Positions 42,296-55,900 of a stretch of DNA of 64,000 bases are shown here, piece after piece. A model generated the notes under the pieces. The model was not told the DNA's origin. It did no database searches and was given only the letters and a program-made list of their open reading frames with translations. The position numbers and the translations under genes were made by a program. Source of the DNA: Pisolithus tinctorius (taxonomy: Eukaryota > Basidiomycota > Agaricomycetes > Boletales > Pisolithaceae); assembly GCA_024663395.1 (NCBI GenBank), contig JANFAH010000025.1, positions 496,001 through 560,000 of the forward strand. The letters are read 5' to 3'. Within the stretch, counting starts at the first letter, position 1, and each line of letters opens with the position of its first letter.

Positions 42296-42809
42296 GCATG
42301 GACACTCAGCTGAAGCACTTCCCATTCTTCTGCTTGTAATTCACAACAACATTCTAGATTATGATGGCAAGTTGATGTTGTGCAGTCAGGTTGTTGTGTA
42401 GGTGTCTTGGAAGTTGTGAAAACTGGCAAAGAAACAACTTGTTTCCATGTTTCATCATGGGAGGCACTACATCTTGATCTGCCCCTGTGCAGTATATGCC
42501 AATTGTCACATTAATGGTCAGATATGTCATTGAACATGTCATGAAAGAACTTCTGGCTGATATGGAGGTACCATGGACAGCAGAGGATGAAGAGATCTCA
42601 AACTTGGACCTGGAGCCTGGAGCAGGCACAACCATGAATCCTGTTGTTGCAAAGACCAATTTATGGAAGCTACATCTAGCCCCTGAGCAACAGCCTTGAA
42701 CTCTTTGAATCTCATGTTTGCTTGCTGATCTTATGTTTGCTTGCTCTTACAATCTCTAATAGCACTCATGCTAATATCAATATCCTTTAGACTATCTTCT
42801 CCATATCCA
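42296..42809. other. No gene recognised
   Basis: CpG-poor sequence between the LINE and tryptophan synthase remnant 3. A short stretch near 42664-42690 matches about 6252-6280 in block I (GCTACATCTA, CCCCTGAGCAAC), so the left part of the duplicated block may start here. An open frame of 70 codons at 42487 has no recognised match. Confidence 0.3.
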
Positions 42810-44050
42810 TGTGGGTTATGATTCCTGTGCCATCTTTGTGCTCACTTGGTGGGAGTTTGTCAGAAGTGTGCTGTGGGTTTTGATGGAGACCCCAAGGACA
42901 TTTGCTGGTGTTTGTTGCATCAGTGGGCTTGCCAATTGGGCTGATTCTGAATGGGTGTTCTATGGTCCCCAAATGGAACTTCTGAACCCATCTCAAAAGT
43001 TTGCAGCATTCAATGATCATGCTGAGATTTTTGGATTTGGAACCATGCCTGTCTGCACATTTGGATCTACCCACCAAAGTCTGCAATATCTAAAGTGCTC
43101 AACATTGTCTATTTGGGAAGCCTCACCATGGTCACAGTTGTCACCACAGGTCACTTGAGGAAGGATGACACTGTCCCTGTCCCTTTGGTTAGCAAGCTGG
43201 AACAGCAGATGTCTTTGACATTGGTGTTCCATTCTCTAATCCCATCAGAGCATTCAAGAAACTAACCCTCTGAGTCCATTCATGCCAAAACTCTGAAGGG
43301 AACACATTAGGTCATTCCTCAAAATGGAGTTAACTATGCAATGATCTTTGGAGCAATGGCCTTTCAGTTCTGGTACTTCTAACAAGTGATTCAAGTTTAA
43401 GACTTGATGAGGCTATTCATGCACAGCAACAGGTGCAGGTTATTATATCCCTATCCTTGCAAACTGCCAAGACATGCAAACAGGGGGACATGTGATGCTG
43501 GTGCTAACAGATTGATTGTGGAGGACCTCCTGCCTGAAGAGGCATCTGGTTTCACAGGAATTGCATGGAAGCTAGGTGAGTGTAAGTCACTGAATCTGGG
43601 GCCCAAAGCAAACTCATTGATGGCCTAAAGCCTTGTCCCTCATGTGGCACTGTTGTTATCCCTGGGCTGGCTTCCTGTCTCATAAAATTTTGCTGTTATG
43701 CAAGCTTGACATTACTAGAGTATGCATGTCACCTCTCTCAGATGGGGACCACTCAGCCTTCCATAAAAGGTTGGTGGACAGCAAACTTCTTGACACCATC
43801 ATTTATATGTGAAGTTCACTTTGATGTTGTCACTATCAAGAGTCACAGTCTCCATGGGTGGGCTGGTCCAGTTTCTTAGGTAGTCAAGGATGTTGGCAAA
43901 GATTGAACATTTACACATTCTCCTAGCCTTGTCAACACACTGGAACCTCTCAGCTCTTACATAGACAATGGGCTGATCACTGTGACCAGCACATTTGAGA
44001 AATGGTGGAGAAAATCTGGCTGATGACTGTGTGCAACCTGTGAGTCATTG
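42810..44050 (+). pseudogene. Tryptophan synthase remnant 3
   Basis: CpG-free and collinear with 6290-7090 (from 43190 onward) and with 62140-63150. The early part (42880-42970) aligns with 15730-15830 and 62160-62240. An AAGCTGG..CAGATGTCTTTGACATTGG segment near 43195 corresponds to the alpha-subunit region of copy 4. Splice-like borders (CTCTCTCAG then ATGGGGACC, near 43740) match the alpha intron of copy 2. Frames are broken throughout. It is the left member of block II. Confidence 0.5.
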
Positions 44051-44209
44051 AATTTAGGGTAAAACATGCATTTGGGGTGGTTGATGAGTGAGGTGGGTAA
44101 TTATTCAGGTGATTGATACCAATACAAGTGCCAATGCAACATTCTATTGTTCATACTGTACTTGGGGTGTAGAATACAAAGTCAGTGACAAGGACAAAGT
44201 GCATATGTA

Positions 44210-47200
44210 TCAACACTGGGAAATGTATTTGAAACATTCCTGCCATTTGCTTCCATGGACCATTTCACTCAAGTCCAGCTCCACACATCCTCTAGGAATG
44301 AGTAATTTGGTTTGGATTGAATAAAATGGGGTCTGCAAAGATGCAGGTATCCATAAAAGCAATCTCCCCTGTGGGCCTCTGATCCAGCCATCAGGGTGCA
44401 GCAGGACTGGTTGAGATATGTCCTCCAATGTGTGGTCATCAAGAAGTTGTGCACTGTCAGGTAATGCATGTGATGAGACTGAAGAAAAGCAAATGGGATG
44501 TGTCCCATGAATCTGAGTGGCTGTCAGAATAAAGTCAGATACTGTAACAGCATGAATACAGATAGCTGTAAATAATGTACTCACCATTATCATGTAACAT
44601 GGTAGGATGACCATTTCCATCTCCTGAGATTCCAACAGCTTCACCCACTGAGCCAGAGATAATCATGTTGGCATCAGAGGAGAATGCAACTGAGTGGGCA
44701 TCCTGAGTATGTGCCTTCAGAGGGCTGCCAATCTGATCTCCACTCTTTGTATCCCAGACCCTCACAGTCATGTCCTCTGAGCCTGAGACAATCCTGTTGC
44801 CATCAGGGAAGAATGCAACTGAGGTAACATAAGAAGTATGCCCCTCAAGAGGGCTGCCAATCTGATCTCCACTCTTTGCATCCCAGACCCTCACAGTCTT
44901 GTCCTCTGAGCCTGAGACAATCCTGTTGCCATCAAGGGAAAATGCAACTGAGGTGACTTCCCAAGTATGCCCCTTCAGAGGGCTGCCAATCTGATCTCCA
45001 CTCTTTGCATCCCAGACCCTCACAGTCTTGTCCCTTGAGCCTGAGACAATCCTGTTGCCATCAGGGGAAAATGCAACTGAGGTGACAAAAGAAGTATGCC
45101 CCTCCAGAGGGCTGCCAATCTGATCTCCACTCTTTGCATCCCAGACCCTCACAGTGTTGTCCAAAGAGCCTGAGACAATCCTGTTGCCATCAGGGGAAAA
45201 TGCAACTGAGGTGACTTTTGAAGTATGCCCCTCCAGAGGGCTGCCAATCTGATCTCCACTCTTGGCATCCCAGACCCTCACAGTGTTGTCCCAAGAGCCT
45301 GAGACAATCCTGTTTCCATCAGGGGAAAATGCAACTGAGGTGACTTTTGAAGTATGCCCCTCAAGAGGGCTGCCAATCTGATCTCCACTCTTTGCATCCC
45401 AGACCCTCACAGTCTTGTCCTCTGAGCCTGAGACAATCCTGTTGCCATCAGGGGAGAATGCAACTGAGGTGACATAAGCAGTATGCCCCTCCAGAGGGCT
45501 GCCAATCTGATCTCCACTCCTTGCATCCCCAACCCTCACAGTCTTGTCCCAAGAGCCTGAGACAATCCTGTTGCCATCAGGGGAGAATGCAACTGAGGTG
45601 ACAGGCAAAGTATGCCCCTTCAGAGGGCTGCCAATCTGATCCCCACTCTTTGCATCCCAGACCCTCATAGTCTTGTCATCTGAGCCTGAGACAATCCTGT
45701 TGCCATCAGGGGAGAATGCAACTGAGGTGACAAGAAAAGTATGCCCTGTCAGAGGGCTGCCAATCTGATCTCCACTCCTTGCATCCCAGACCCTCACAGT
45801 GATGTCCCAAGAGCCTGAGACAATGCTGTTGCCATCAGGGGAGAATGCAACTGAGGTGACATTTGAAATATGCCCCTTCAGAGGGCTGCCAATCTGATCT
45901 CCACTCATTGCATCCCAGACCCTCACAGTGTTGTCACCTGAGCCTGAGACAATCCTGTTGCCATCAGGGGAGAATGCAACTGAGGTGACATAATCAGTAT
46001 GCCCCTTCAGAGGGCTGCCAATCTGATCTCCACTCATTGCATCCCAGACCCTCACAGTGTTGTCACCTGAGCCTGAGACAATCCTGTTGCCATCAGGGGA
46101 GAATGCAACTGAGGTGACATAATCAGTATGCCCCTTCAGAGGGCTGCCAATCTGATCTCCACTCATTGCATCCCAGACCCTCACAGTGTTGTCCAAAGAG
46201 CCTGAGACAATCCTGTTGCCATCAGGGGAGAATGCAACTGAGGTGACATCCCTTGTATGCCCCTTCAGAGGGCTGCCAATCTGATCTCCACTCTTTGCAT
46301 CCCAGACCCTCACAGTGTTGTCCCCTGAGCCTGAGACAATGCTGTTGCCATCAGGGGAGAATGCAACTGAGGTGACAGCATCAGTATGCCCCTGCAAGGC
46401 AAGCTGGACAGCCGGCCAGTCCTGGAGACCCCCCTGAGCAACTTTCACAAGATGGGAGAATTTGCACATAAGTTGTTTGGAAAACAAGGATGTAGAAGGT
46501 GCAAAGGGCAATGCAGACAGGTATAGGTGTGGTGCACTGCATGAAATTGCTGTGGTAAAGTATTGCAAAAATTTGACCCCATCCATTGCTAATGCTGCTG
46601 GTACTTCACAACCTGCATGGTCCTGCACATGACATCAGGTGACATCAAATGCCACTTGCCAACTGGAGTACTTACCTGTAACCATCTGGCTGTGATTGCA
46701 AGAGAGGATTCAGCACTTCCCAATGCTCCAAGAAGGCTGAGAGCCTCAATCCAGAACAGGATTTTTTCACTCTCTACAATGCCTTGCACAGATGTTGCAA
46801 GGCACGAGTCGAACTTGGCCATCTTCAAATGCTCTGCCCAGAATTTGCATGAGTAGGATAAGTGCTGTGAAATATTTGACTTGATTCTCTCCGGCAAGTC
46901 AGGAATCTGGGAGTTGCTGAGGTACGAGTTTTCCAGCCTGCAGATGTTGAAACGCAGCTCCTTGGAGAGCACTTGCAACGAGGCATAGGCTAGATTACTT
47001 GAGTCAGAAGTGTCGATGAAGTAGACTCCACTTCGCGAATGATCAGTTAGGAAGTCATAAAAGGATGCATGGAGAGGTCGAACAGGAGATGTGTGGTCAG
47101 CAATACCACCCAGCACTGGGGCCATGAACTGAAGGATTATGACTACATCATAGTGGTCTTCTTTACTGGGGAAGAGGCTGCGCATATGATTCAGTGCCGC

Positions 47201-49366
47201 CAGGGGCAAAGGTTCCAACATCGTCAGAAGCTGCTGCATGACAGAGCGGAACCGCAGAAATGGTGTCCCTGACTTCGGCACGACGCTGCCTAGGATGGTA
47301 GCATACATGCCATCCAAAAGTGTCTTCCCCTCGTCCGATGGGATGGCTATCAGACTCTTGAATCGTTCTTCCACAGTTTCACCAAAGGCGCGATTCGGGT
47401 CGACAAACTCGCAGGCCAGACGTGCCCACTCGAACAAGCCATTCGACCTGTGAACAATCTGCTGTATCTCCGTGGGCCCAATACTGTCTTTGAGACTAAG
47501 AAGTTCCTTCGAAACGAATAGAGTGATGTCACGCTGCGCCAGCTCTGCCGGGACATCGTCCAGACACATCGCTCTGACGTTCATGGCATCTTTTAGAGCA
47601 CGTTCGATGTCCGATAATGCTCGGGACGTTAGCAAGATGCGAAAATTCGGCGGCATGTTGGCGGCTTCCTTCGACGTCAGAAGCGACAGAATATGCTTCC
47701 TCGATGAGATCTCCCCGCTTTCGTCCAACGCATCGATCACCACTACTACATTCCCAACAATAGAACCTGCAGCCTTGGACAACGGTTCCAAGATCAGTTT
47801 TTGCCACTGCTTCAACAAGTCGGGTGTCGTCTTCAAAGAGGGGTGTTCAGCGAGGACACGACCTAATGCTCGTCGAAAAGCGGGGTAAAGGCTGGCCAGA
47901 TCATGGGAAATAGTCGTCAGCATCTTCTCTTCCCGACGCTCAGCCTGCCTGTCACGGGAAAAACAAAAGCAAGACCCAAGCCCTCCCACATCCTCGAGCC
48001 AAGATGCAATGGTATGGGCGATCGCAGATTTGCCCCTTCCAGCCTGCCCGTGAAGCCATAAAATCCGTCGGGCGTCGGGGTGGGTATCATTGACCCAGTT
48101 GATGATGTCCTGCAGAATCTCCTTCCTCGTGTTCTCTAGGCATTTTTTCATCGTATTCAAGCCCGCCGTGCCTGCGTAAGCCATGCCCTCCATGTTCAGG
48201 TCCTCGAGAACGCGATACACGTTGATCTGGATGTCCCGGGTCTGGCGGTCGCGGTATTGCTGCATCAACTCGTCTAGAGTCTTGGCGTAGACGTTGACGG
48301 CAGTCTGCGTCTCGGACATTATGTTCTTTCCGAGTCTCTTCCCTGAGAAAGTATGAGGTCAAAATCTCAATGAGACAACAACAGACGTACAAAAGTTTGT
48401 TGTTTCTGAATAATCTCTGATGAACTGCGCACAGGCATTGATTACCTGCGCGATTTTCGCCAAGGGTACTCTCATAGTATCAATGTTCTTAATGGTGTCA
48501 TCTTCCAAAAGGAATGTGTACACAGAACCGACTTTTTTCAAGAGCTCCGATATTGCATTATCTAGGTTCGCTTGCGCAATGATCAACTGGCGCAAGGGTG
48601 GTGAGTAAAGAAAGTAGATAACGGACTCTGAGGCGTACTTGGGATGCGGCCGTGAGAATGCTCAACGCTATCTGGGCGTAGGGGTGGACCTGCGCGGGAT
48701 TGTTCAGTCGCGGGATAGATGCCAGAGCAAACCTACGCACGTTTGAAATCGTGGTGACTACACTGTTAAAGATCTTAAGAGGTTGTAGATAGTTGCTACT
48801 CAAGTTCTCAAGGTCAGCAACTGCGGTATTGGTTTGTGCGACAATGCCGACAACAATTTCGCCAGCACGTGGGATCGGTTTTATGTTCTCGAAAACTTGT
48901 TGAGCAATACCAAGATCATCACCCGCCACAGCTGGGTCAGGATCAGGACCTGCTTTACTGGGCAACCCTTGAGTCTGTGAAAGATACGTGCTTAGCATTG
49001 TTGCAGTGCCGGATGCCGTAGAAAACATACATCAACATCTTGGGCCACTTTTCGCGGTTCTGCGTCTTCCTGGGCCCCTTCAGATGCAATGGGATCGGCA
49101 GTGGAACTCGACGGGCCTCGGTGAGACCGAATGAAGCGACTTTTCATAGCGGCCAGTTTGCCCTTGAAACCATGGCCCGAATGCCCAGGATTCGCCGCGG
49201 TGCCTCCAACAGCAGCCTCGGACTGCCCTTGAGACTTGCGTTTGGCCGATCCATTAGTCTGGTGTGCTGGCAAAAACAAATTGCTTACTGGAGGGACGTT
49301 AGGCGCTGATGAGGATGACTTTCCAATATACGGGAAACCACGTTTCTTTGGCTGGAGTCTGGCCAT
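44210..49366 (-). CDS. NACHT-WD40 NLR, copy B
   Basis: A STAND NTPase of the fungal NLR class, whose members sense non-self or self cues through WD40 repeats and trigger incompatibility or cell death. Exons: 49366-49031, 48974-48639, 48586-48391, 48342-46676, 46622-44585, 44520-44210; introns 48-64 bp, GT..AG. Exons 2-3 form a helical N-terminal domain (HPYAQIALSILTAA, VRRFALASIPRL), perhaps Goodbye-like. NACHT in exon 4: GQAGRGKSAIAHT and VVVVIDALDES. Exon 5 has 13 near-identical WD40 repeats and a degenerate one. Exon 6 is a conserved C-terminal tail (DGWIRGPQGRLLLWIP, CVELDLSEMVHG). I see no lesion. A second in-frame acceptor (exon start 44541) exists. Gypsy-3 lies 124 bp upstream of the ATG. 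Confidence 0.85.
44655..46391 (-). repeat. WD40 tandem coding repeats of NLR-B
   Basis: Period 129 bp, 13 full units and one degenerate unit, practically without CpG. The third and fourth units (about 46010-46260) are identical at the protein level. Variable residues sit at the same positions as in copy A. Confidence 0.9.
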
Positions 49367-49489
49367 TGAGGAATCAGTAGTTTGGATGTGATATGTTCTG
49401 TGAGTTGGATTGCGATGACTATGAGTTAGATTGCAATGTCGTTCGAGTAATGAGACGAGCAGTGGTGGCTGCGTGCTGTGTAGGTGTCT

Positions 49490-49780
49490 TGTAAGGTTCG
49501 GACCGACGCGGTCGGCCACACGTCACTTGTTCAATATTCCTTTGACGTTTCTTCTACGTGTCTCATTTACGTTTGATCTAGTTCTTACCCACACCCGTTC
49601 GTACTGATATTGCGTGCCTATTACCTCTACTATAAAAAGGGCCATGTATCTTAACGTACGGGGACGCTTTTCTTACCTACCTCAAATACAGACCCTGGTG
49701 TCTTGGAATTTCGAAGTAACCACCGGAAAGCTCCTCGTGTAGTGTCGTCGCAAGTGCCACACTTCGCTGTCGCCACTACA
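49490..49780 (+). repeat. Gypsy-3 5' LTR
   Basis: TG..CA ends; TATAAAAAGG near 49630 is a good TATA box, so transcription would start shortly downstream. It is followed by a T-run and an untranslated leader to 49909. Confidence 0.95.
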
Positions 49781-49909
49781 TATTTTTTTCCAGCCTATAC
49801 GGTCTAAAATCTAGTCCCTAGACGACATCCCCACCGATACCTTCTCAACCATCCGCAGAACTGATCCCCTGCGGAGACAAGAGTAAGTATCCTATACTCA
49901 ATAAAAGAA

Positions 49910-52900
49910 ATGGTTAATACCCGCGCATCCGTTCGCCGAGCAACAGCTCGAGCCTCATCCTTACCCCCCAGCCCGACGACTCAGCCTGGCGCTGATACCG
50001 TCAGTAATTCTCCGCTTCCAAAGCTGACTCCGTTAGGAAGTCAGTACTCCACCCCAGTCGGCATGCCCGTCGAAGGTAGCGTCCGGAGCTACAGTGACGT
50101 GGCTAAAAATGGCTCTAGGAGCCCCAGTCCGGTGCATCGTAGTGCGGCCGTAGACGCTCCCGGTTCGAGCCCTAGCTCGCCGGTGTATCCCGGAGATGAT
50201 ATCGTCCCGGAGGCCTCAAAGGCTAGATCTGTTAGAGTTCAGGTACCGACTCACAGAGACAATGATATCTTACCCAGTAACGTCCAATGCGAATCCATGT
50301 CTATGTTCCCAGCAAGCGAGACTGAGGCAGAACGAAGTGAATGGACAAAAGTGGTGCGCAGACGATCGCGCGATCGTCGCGCCCAAAGTGAAGTAAGACC
50401 AGACGTCAGAGACGCCATCCGACAGGCGGAACGACGAATGACCCTGGATGAACGAGCGCAAATCCGGAGGAGGTCTTTGTCAGTGGCAAGAAGCTGCGCT
50501 GACGAGTCTACGTCTGAGAGCGATCAATCGCCTAAAAAGAAAGATCAGAAAGGGAAAGGCCCCGACCCTAAGAACTGGGGAGGCTTAGAATTTGACGATG
50601 CAGAGGTAGACCCAGACGCACAACGTGCAGTCCTCGCATCATGGAATACGGTGAATGCACTCACCAAGGACGGTGAACTTGGACACCAACCCGACGAGAC
50701 TGGGGGAAGCCATTCTAAAAATGCGGACCCATATGACAACAATGGAGGCCTGACCGCTGATAGCGAGACTACAGAACAAATGCCCAATAAAGGCAAGCCT
50801 AAGCGCAATAGGAGAACAACAAAGAAAACGACTAAACCCGCGAAGACACTCCCGAATCCTGTAAAGGATATGGTGGACAAGGCCGTGCGCCCAGATCACA
50901 AAAGGCGAGAGCGTCAAAGGACGCCTAAGGCCATGGAACCTGTAAAGCAGATCAACCCAAAAAGCTTCATAGGACTCGCGTTCAAACGAATAGAGAAGAA
51001 CGAGAAACGCTCAAAGAAAAATAAAAAAAGGACACGACGAAAGTTGGACTGTTCTAGTGACGAGGACTCCAGCTCGTCCGATTCCGAGGACTCGTCCAGC
51101 GAAAACTCGAGTGACGATGGTTCGTCCTCTCCTAGCTCGAGCAGCGATACGTCGAACTCGTCAAGCTCGAGCGGTGATGACTCGTCATCGACGGATAGCG
51201 ATTCCTCATCCGATACGAGCGAGTCATCTGCGAGCTCGCAAAGACGACGAGGAAGATCCCGATGCCGCAAAGGGCGAGGCAAAGGACGCCGTAAATCAAA
51301 AAGGCGTTCCAAACCTCGAAAAGGGACAACGCTAAAGCCTATACCACCGAACAAGTACGATGGTTCAGATGACGTCCACGCTTTCCAGCGATTCGTTACT
51401 GAAGGCGCGGCCTATGTCACGGATGGCCGAGTCGAACCTAAGAAGTGTGCTTTCATCCTGTCGCACTACTTGACTGGGAAGGCGCATGAGTTCTATGTGA
51501 GAGAAGTATCGGGAGATCCTTACAAGTGGAGACTTTCAGATTTCTTCACGCAACTCTTCAACTATTGCTTCCCTATCGACTTCCGAATGCGGCAAAGGGA
51601 AAAGCTGCAATCGTGCTATCAAAATTCTAAAACGGTCAAAAATTATATGTACGAGCTCAACGAGCTGTGGAATATGATTGGAGAAACGGACGAACGTACT
51701 AAAGTCCATAAATTCTGGGCGGGTCTTCGGAAAGAGCTTCAACGGGATCTGTGGAAGGAAAAGCTGAACCCGGAAGTTTCGTCATTAAAGAAAATCGCCG
51801 CGTCAGCCGAGATAATTGAAATCGCCCAAACGGTTGCTGGCGATTATTCCCGCAAGCCTAGAAGACGGAGAAGTAAGCGAAGAATGCTAGAAAGCGCCAA
51901 CGCCTCACCAGAGAGTCCTGAACGACGGAAATCTGGGTACAAACGAAGGCGGGATCGCAAGCGAAGGACCAAGGGCGAGAACGCCCATAAGGATAACCAC
52001 ACCGCCGAATCCTCTAATCAAGGAGGAAGAAGGGGAAGACGTCCAGAAAGACACAGGCGCGATACTCCCAAACTGAGTAAGGAGGAACAGGAGCGACACA
52101 AGTCCGAAGGGCTCTGCTTCATCTGTCACAAAGGTGGACACTTCTCCAGGAATTGCCCGAGTAGACATACCGTGTCTTCGTCGAACAAGCCCCCTGGGGT
52201 CACCAGTTTCGGCGTGGACGTAGACTTTGGCGACGTGGAGAATCAGCGCCAACTATCTAAATCGTCCGAAAATGACCCTGAGTTGTCATTGAACTTCATA
52301 CAAACCCGGGGACCTGCAATCCAGGACGAGGATGATGACCTCCCTGACCTGGAGAGTATATGGAGTGAGGACGAATACGACGGTAGTAGTGAAGAAGTCA
52401 CCACCGATGAAGAAGATCCCAACGTAGGGATGCCGGTGTACGTCTATCGAAGCAAACAACTCCGCAGGCCCCAACGGGGGTACTATGGGATCGGGCACCC
52501 TCTGGAGGATCGGGCTATGGATCTGTTGTCTGGGATTTGTTACCCGGGGGACGACCCAGAATCATTACGCACCTACATGGACTCACGATTCCTCGTGTAT
52601 AACCTGGGGAACGGGAGACATATGATTGCCGAGAGCGAGCGAAATGTACTCGGACCTGAGGATGAGATTACCGTCGAAACGGATTTACTGAATAACCCGT
52701 TTTTCCGACTCGACAGTTGGTATTGGTTCCGTAAGGGAGAGCGCGCTGGGATCCCGAGGTCAGAACTGCGACGATTAGAAAGGGCGCGGACCTGGAGATC
52801 AAAACCCATGGGGCATCCTATTGAAGACCGAGTCGCCGCCGATCTTGAGGAATATAGCCTACAGATCCTGGGAGGGGGAAACCAAGACAGGTTCACGTGT

Positions 52901-55900
52901 GTTAGGAAAGATAACTCAACCATACACGTACTTGACCGCCACATGGAGGTGTGCCTAGCCCTCCCGCGGGAGAAGGTAACCACGCCGGAGTTTAACGTCA
53001 TGCGCTGGTACGCAAGGGAGTTGGTTCGCATGCTTATGGTGCACGTACGGAGTGATCCCTTGGAGGACGAAGACTCGGGAATTCGACTCCTGTTCGAAAA
53101 AGAGGAGATGAGTGCGAGCGACGAGAGATCAAACTCTGGAGAGAACATACTATGCGGAATGGCCCAACTGAAGGGCGCCAAAGCCCGCACCGAGGACAAA
53201 ACTGTCCTACAACGAAACTCCTCGATCGTGAAAGACTTCACGCGCCGGATACCCAAGCCGCTGGTAGTCGTCGTGCACATAAATGGCCATCCAGCACGGG
53301 CGCTGATCGATACTGGGTCGCTGGCTGATTTCATGTCAGTAACCCTTGCGGAACAACTAAGGGTCGAGCGGATCCCGCTCGAGAAGCCACTCACAATACA
53401 ACTCGCTGTTCAAGGCTCGAGATCTAAAGTGAACTTCGGCACGAAGGTCCGGCTCCAGTACCAGGGGATTGACTGCGAACGATATTTTGATGTCATGAAC
53501 CTACAAAACTACGATCTTATTCTGGGAACACCGTTCCTCTATCAGCACAAAATAATGGTGGGGTTGCACTCACCTAGAGTCGTCGTTGGAAGCGTGTTGC
53601 CCACGGAGATGAAAGGAGCGCAGGTTTCCACTTTGGAATCACGCGCGACAGAAGTCTACAATGACAATCTCGAAAAGGCGAGAAAGTACTTACAAGAGCT
53701 CGCCAAGCCGCTGTGCTCTCAAGCTGGCGCTACTGCACTACCCCCGTTCCGAGCAATAAACCACGAGATACCTCTGATAGACGAAAAGAAAGTCTATCAT
53801 TGGAGACCGTCAAAATGTCCTGACGCCATGCGTCACTTATGGACAGAAAAGAAGAATGCTTACCTTAAAACCGGCCGTTGGGAGTTGACGGCTGCGCGTA
53901 ACACGTGCCCGATGATGCTGATCCCGAAGGCAGGAAACCCACCTCGGCTACGAGTGGTAGTTGATCTGCGAGAACGAAATAAGAACACCCGTAAGCTGTC
54001 CTCACCTATGCCGGACATGGACGGAATCTTGAGACGCGTGGCTAAAAAGCCTTATCGATCGATAATTGATGGTGCCGATGCCTACGAGCAGATACGGGTG
54101 GTGCCAGAACACGTCGAGCGAACAGCGGTAACAACGCCTGACGGAAACATGGTCAGTCTCGTCGTCCAGCAAGGAGATTGTAACGCGCCAGCCACTTACC
54201 AAGCCCTGATGAACCACATCTTCGGGGAGTATATCGGTTCCTTCATGGACGTGTACCTTGACGACATTATCATCTACTCGGACACGTTAGAAGAGCACGT
54301 CCGACATGTTAAGACTGTGTTAGAAATACTCACCCGAGAAAAGCTATACCTGAGCGAAAAGAAACTCAAGTTTCTGAGCGACGAGGTAAAGATCCTGGGC
54401 CGTGTGGTCACCGACGATGGGATAAAGATGGATCCCGATAAGGTTGACCGCATTCTCAACTGGAAGGTTCCGACGAACCGTACGCTGTGTAAAGGATTCA
54501 TCGGGTCAGTTGGTTATCTCGCAGATGATATCTATAAAGTCCGCGTACCTCTAGGAGTGCTCGCCGAAGCAAGCGCAGAAACTCGCCCCTTCCGATGGAC
54601 GTTCACGGAGCAACGGGCCTTCGAAACCGTAAAGCGGTATGTTGCTGCTTGTGCACAACACTGTCGCGTACCCCTCGATTACGGACCAGACCGCGATCCT
54701 ATCTGGGTGATGACCGATGCTTGTGGGAACGGCATCGGCGGCGTTGTAGCGCAAGGAGAGGATTGGAAGTCGGCCAAAGTCGCTGCGTTCTACTCCGCAA
54801 AGATGTCTTCAGCTCAGCGCAACTACCCGGTCCACGAACAGGAACTCCTCGCGGGAGTGGAAACGATGTTGAGGCACCGGGACATTCTCCAAGGCGTACA
54901 TTTCACTTGGGTGACCGACCACAAAAGCCTGACATATCTGTTGGATCAGAAAGACTTGTCTGGGCGACAAGCACGATGGTTGGAAAAGCTAGCTGAGTTC
55001 GACTTTGAGATCAAATACGTACCAGGAGAGGAGAATGTTCTCCCAGACGCTCTCTCCCGAATGTACGAGTTTGATGCCCCAGGAACGATCCGTGCGCACA
55101 GTGAGTACCTGCATCATGACTTAGATGTTGAGGAGTCAGCATCTCCGGAGGAAAGACAACAAATAATAAGCGCACCTTTGTACGTAGGCGTTGAGGCGCT
55201 TGCGATGTTGACCAGAGCTCGCACCCGAGCGGAGACACCTGCTGGGCCTCCCATAGTGGAGAAACCGTTGGGTCGCAAACGGACGCTAACACTGAAGCCT
55301 CCTCGGAAGCCTCCCGCACAAGAGGTCGAGGAGTATCGATCAACGCCAGTGATGGACCCGATCCCACCCGTGGATGAAGGTGTTGAAGTAGAGACGCCTA
55401 CAAAGGATCAGCCGGAACGTTCAGGAAAAGGAACCTTACGGCGACACCGTGCTCCCACACCCCCAGCTGAGACCGGCCGCCCGGAGACAGGGATCGAATT
55501 CGCGCGACGAGTGAAGGATCGTTTCGTCCTTCTTGGCCCAGGCGAACGAAAGAAGGGGGGAAAGGGTAGTGGACCTCCACCCCCTATCACTAATGAACAT
55601 GCTGCAAACGCGTTGTCAGACACGCAGACCCCATCGCCGAATGCGCGGGACCCGGACGATACAAACATGACTGGTATTACAAAGACAAGCCTCGTGCCTC
55701 TCGTCATGTACCCGGGAAACGAAGGCGTGCTTAAGGCAGCGAAAAATAGATATGGCGAAGACCCATTCTTTAAACAAATACTGAGTGACCCGAAGGCATT
55801 CAAGAACTTTGAAATCACGCCGGAGGGTTTCATTCGATTGAAATTGCCAGACCGCACTGTATTCTGTGTCCCGGACATTGCAGTAAACGACAAACGACTA

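Noticed and set aside
1..46870. Classical Neurospora-type RIP as the cause of the mutations
   Set aside because: Changes I could see are at CpG rather than mainly CpA, and they affect LTRs and single-copy-like gene parts as blocks; CpG methylation decay fits better. A dinucleotide index would settle it.
52573..53394. Minus-strand frame of 273 codons inside gypsy-3
   Set aside because: It is antisense to the protease/RT region of an intact polyprotein and has no domain of its own.
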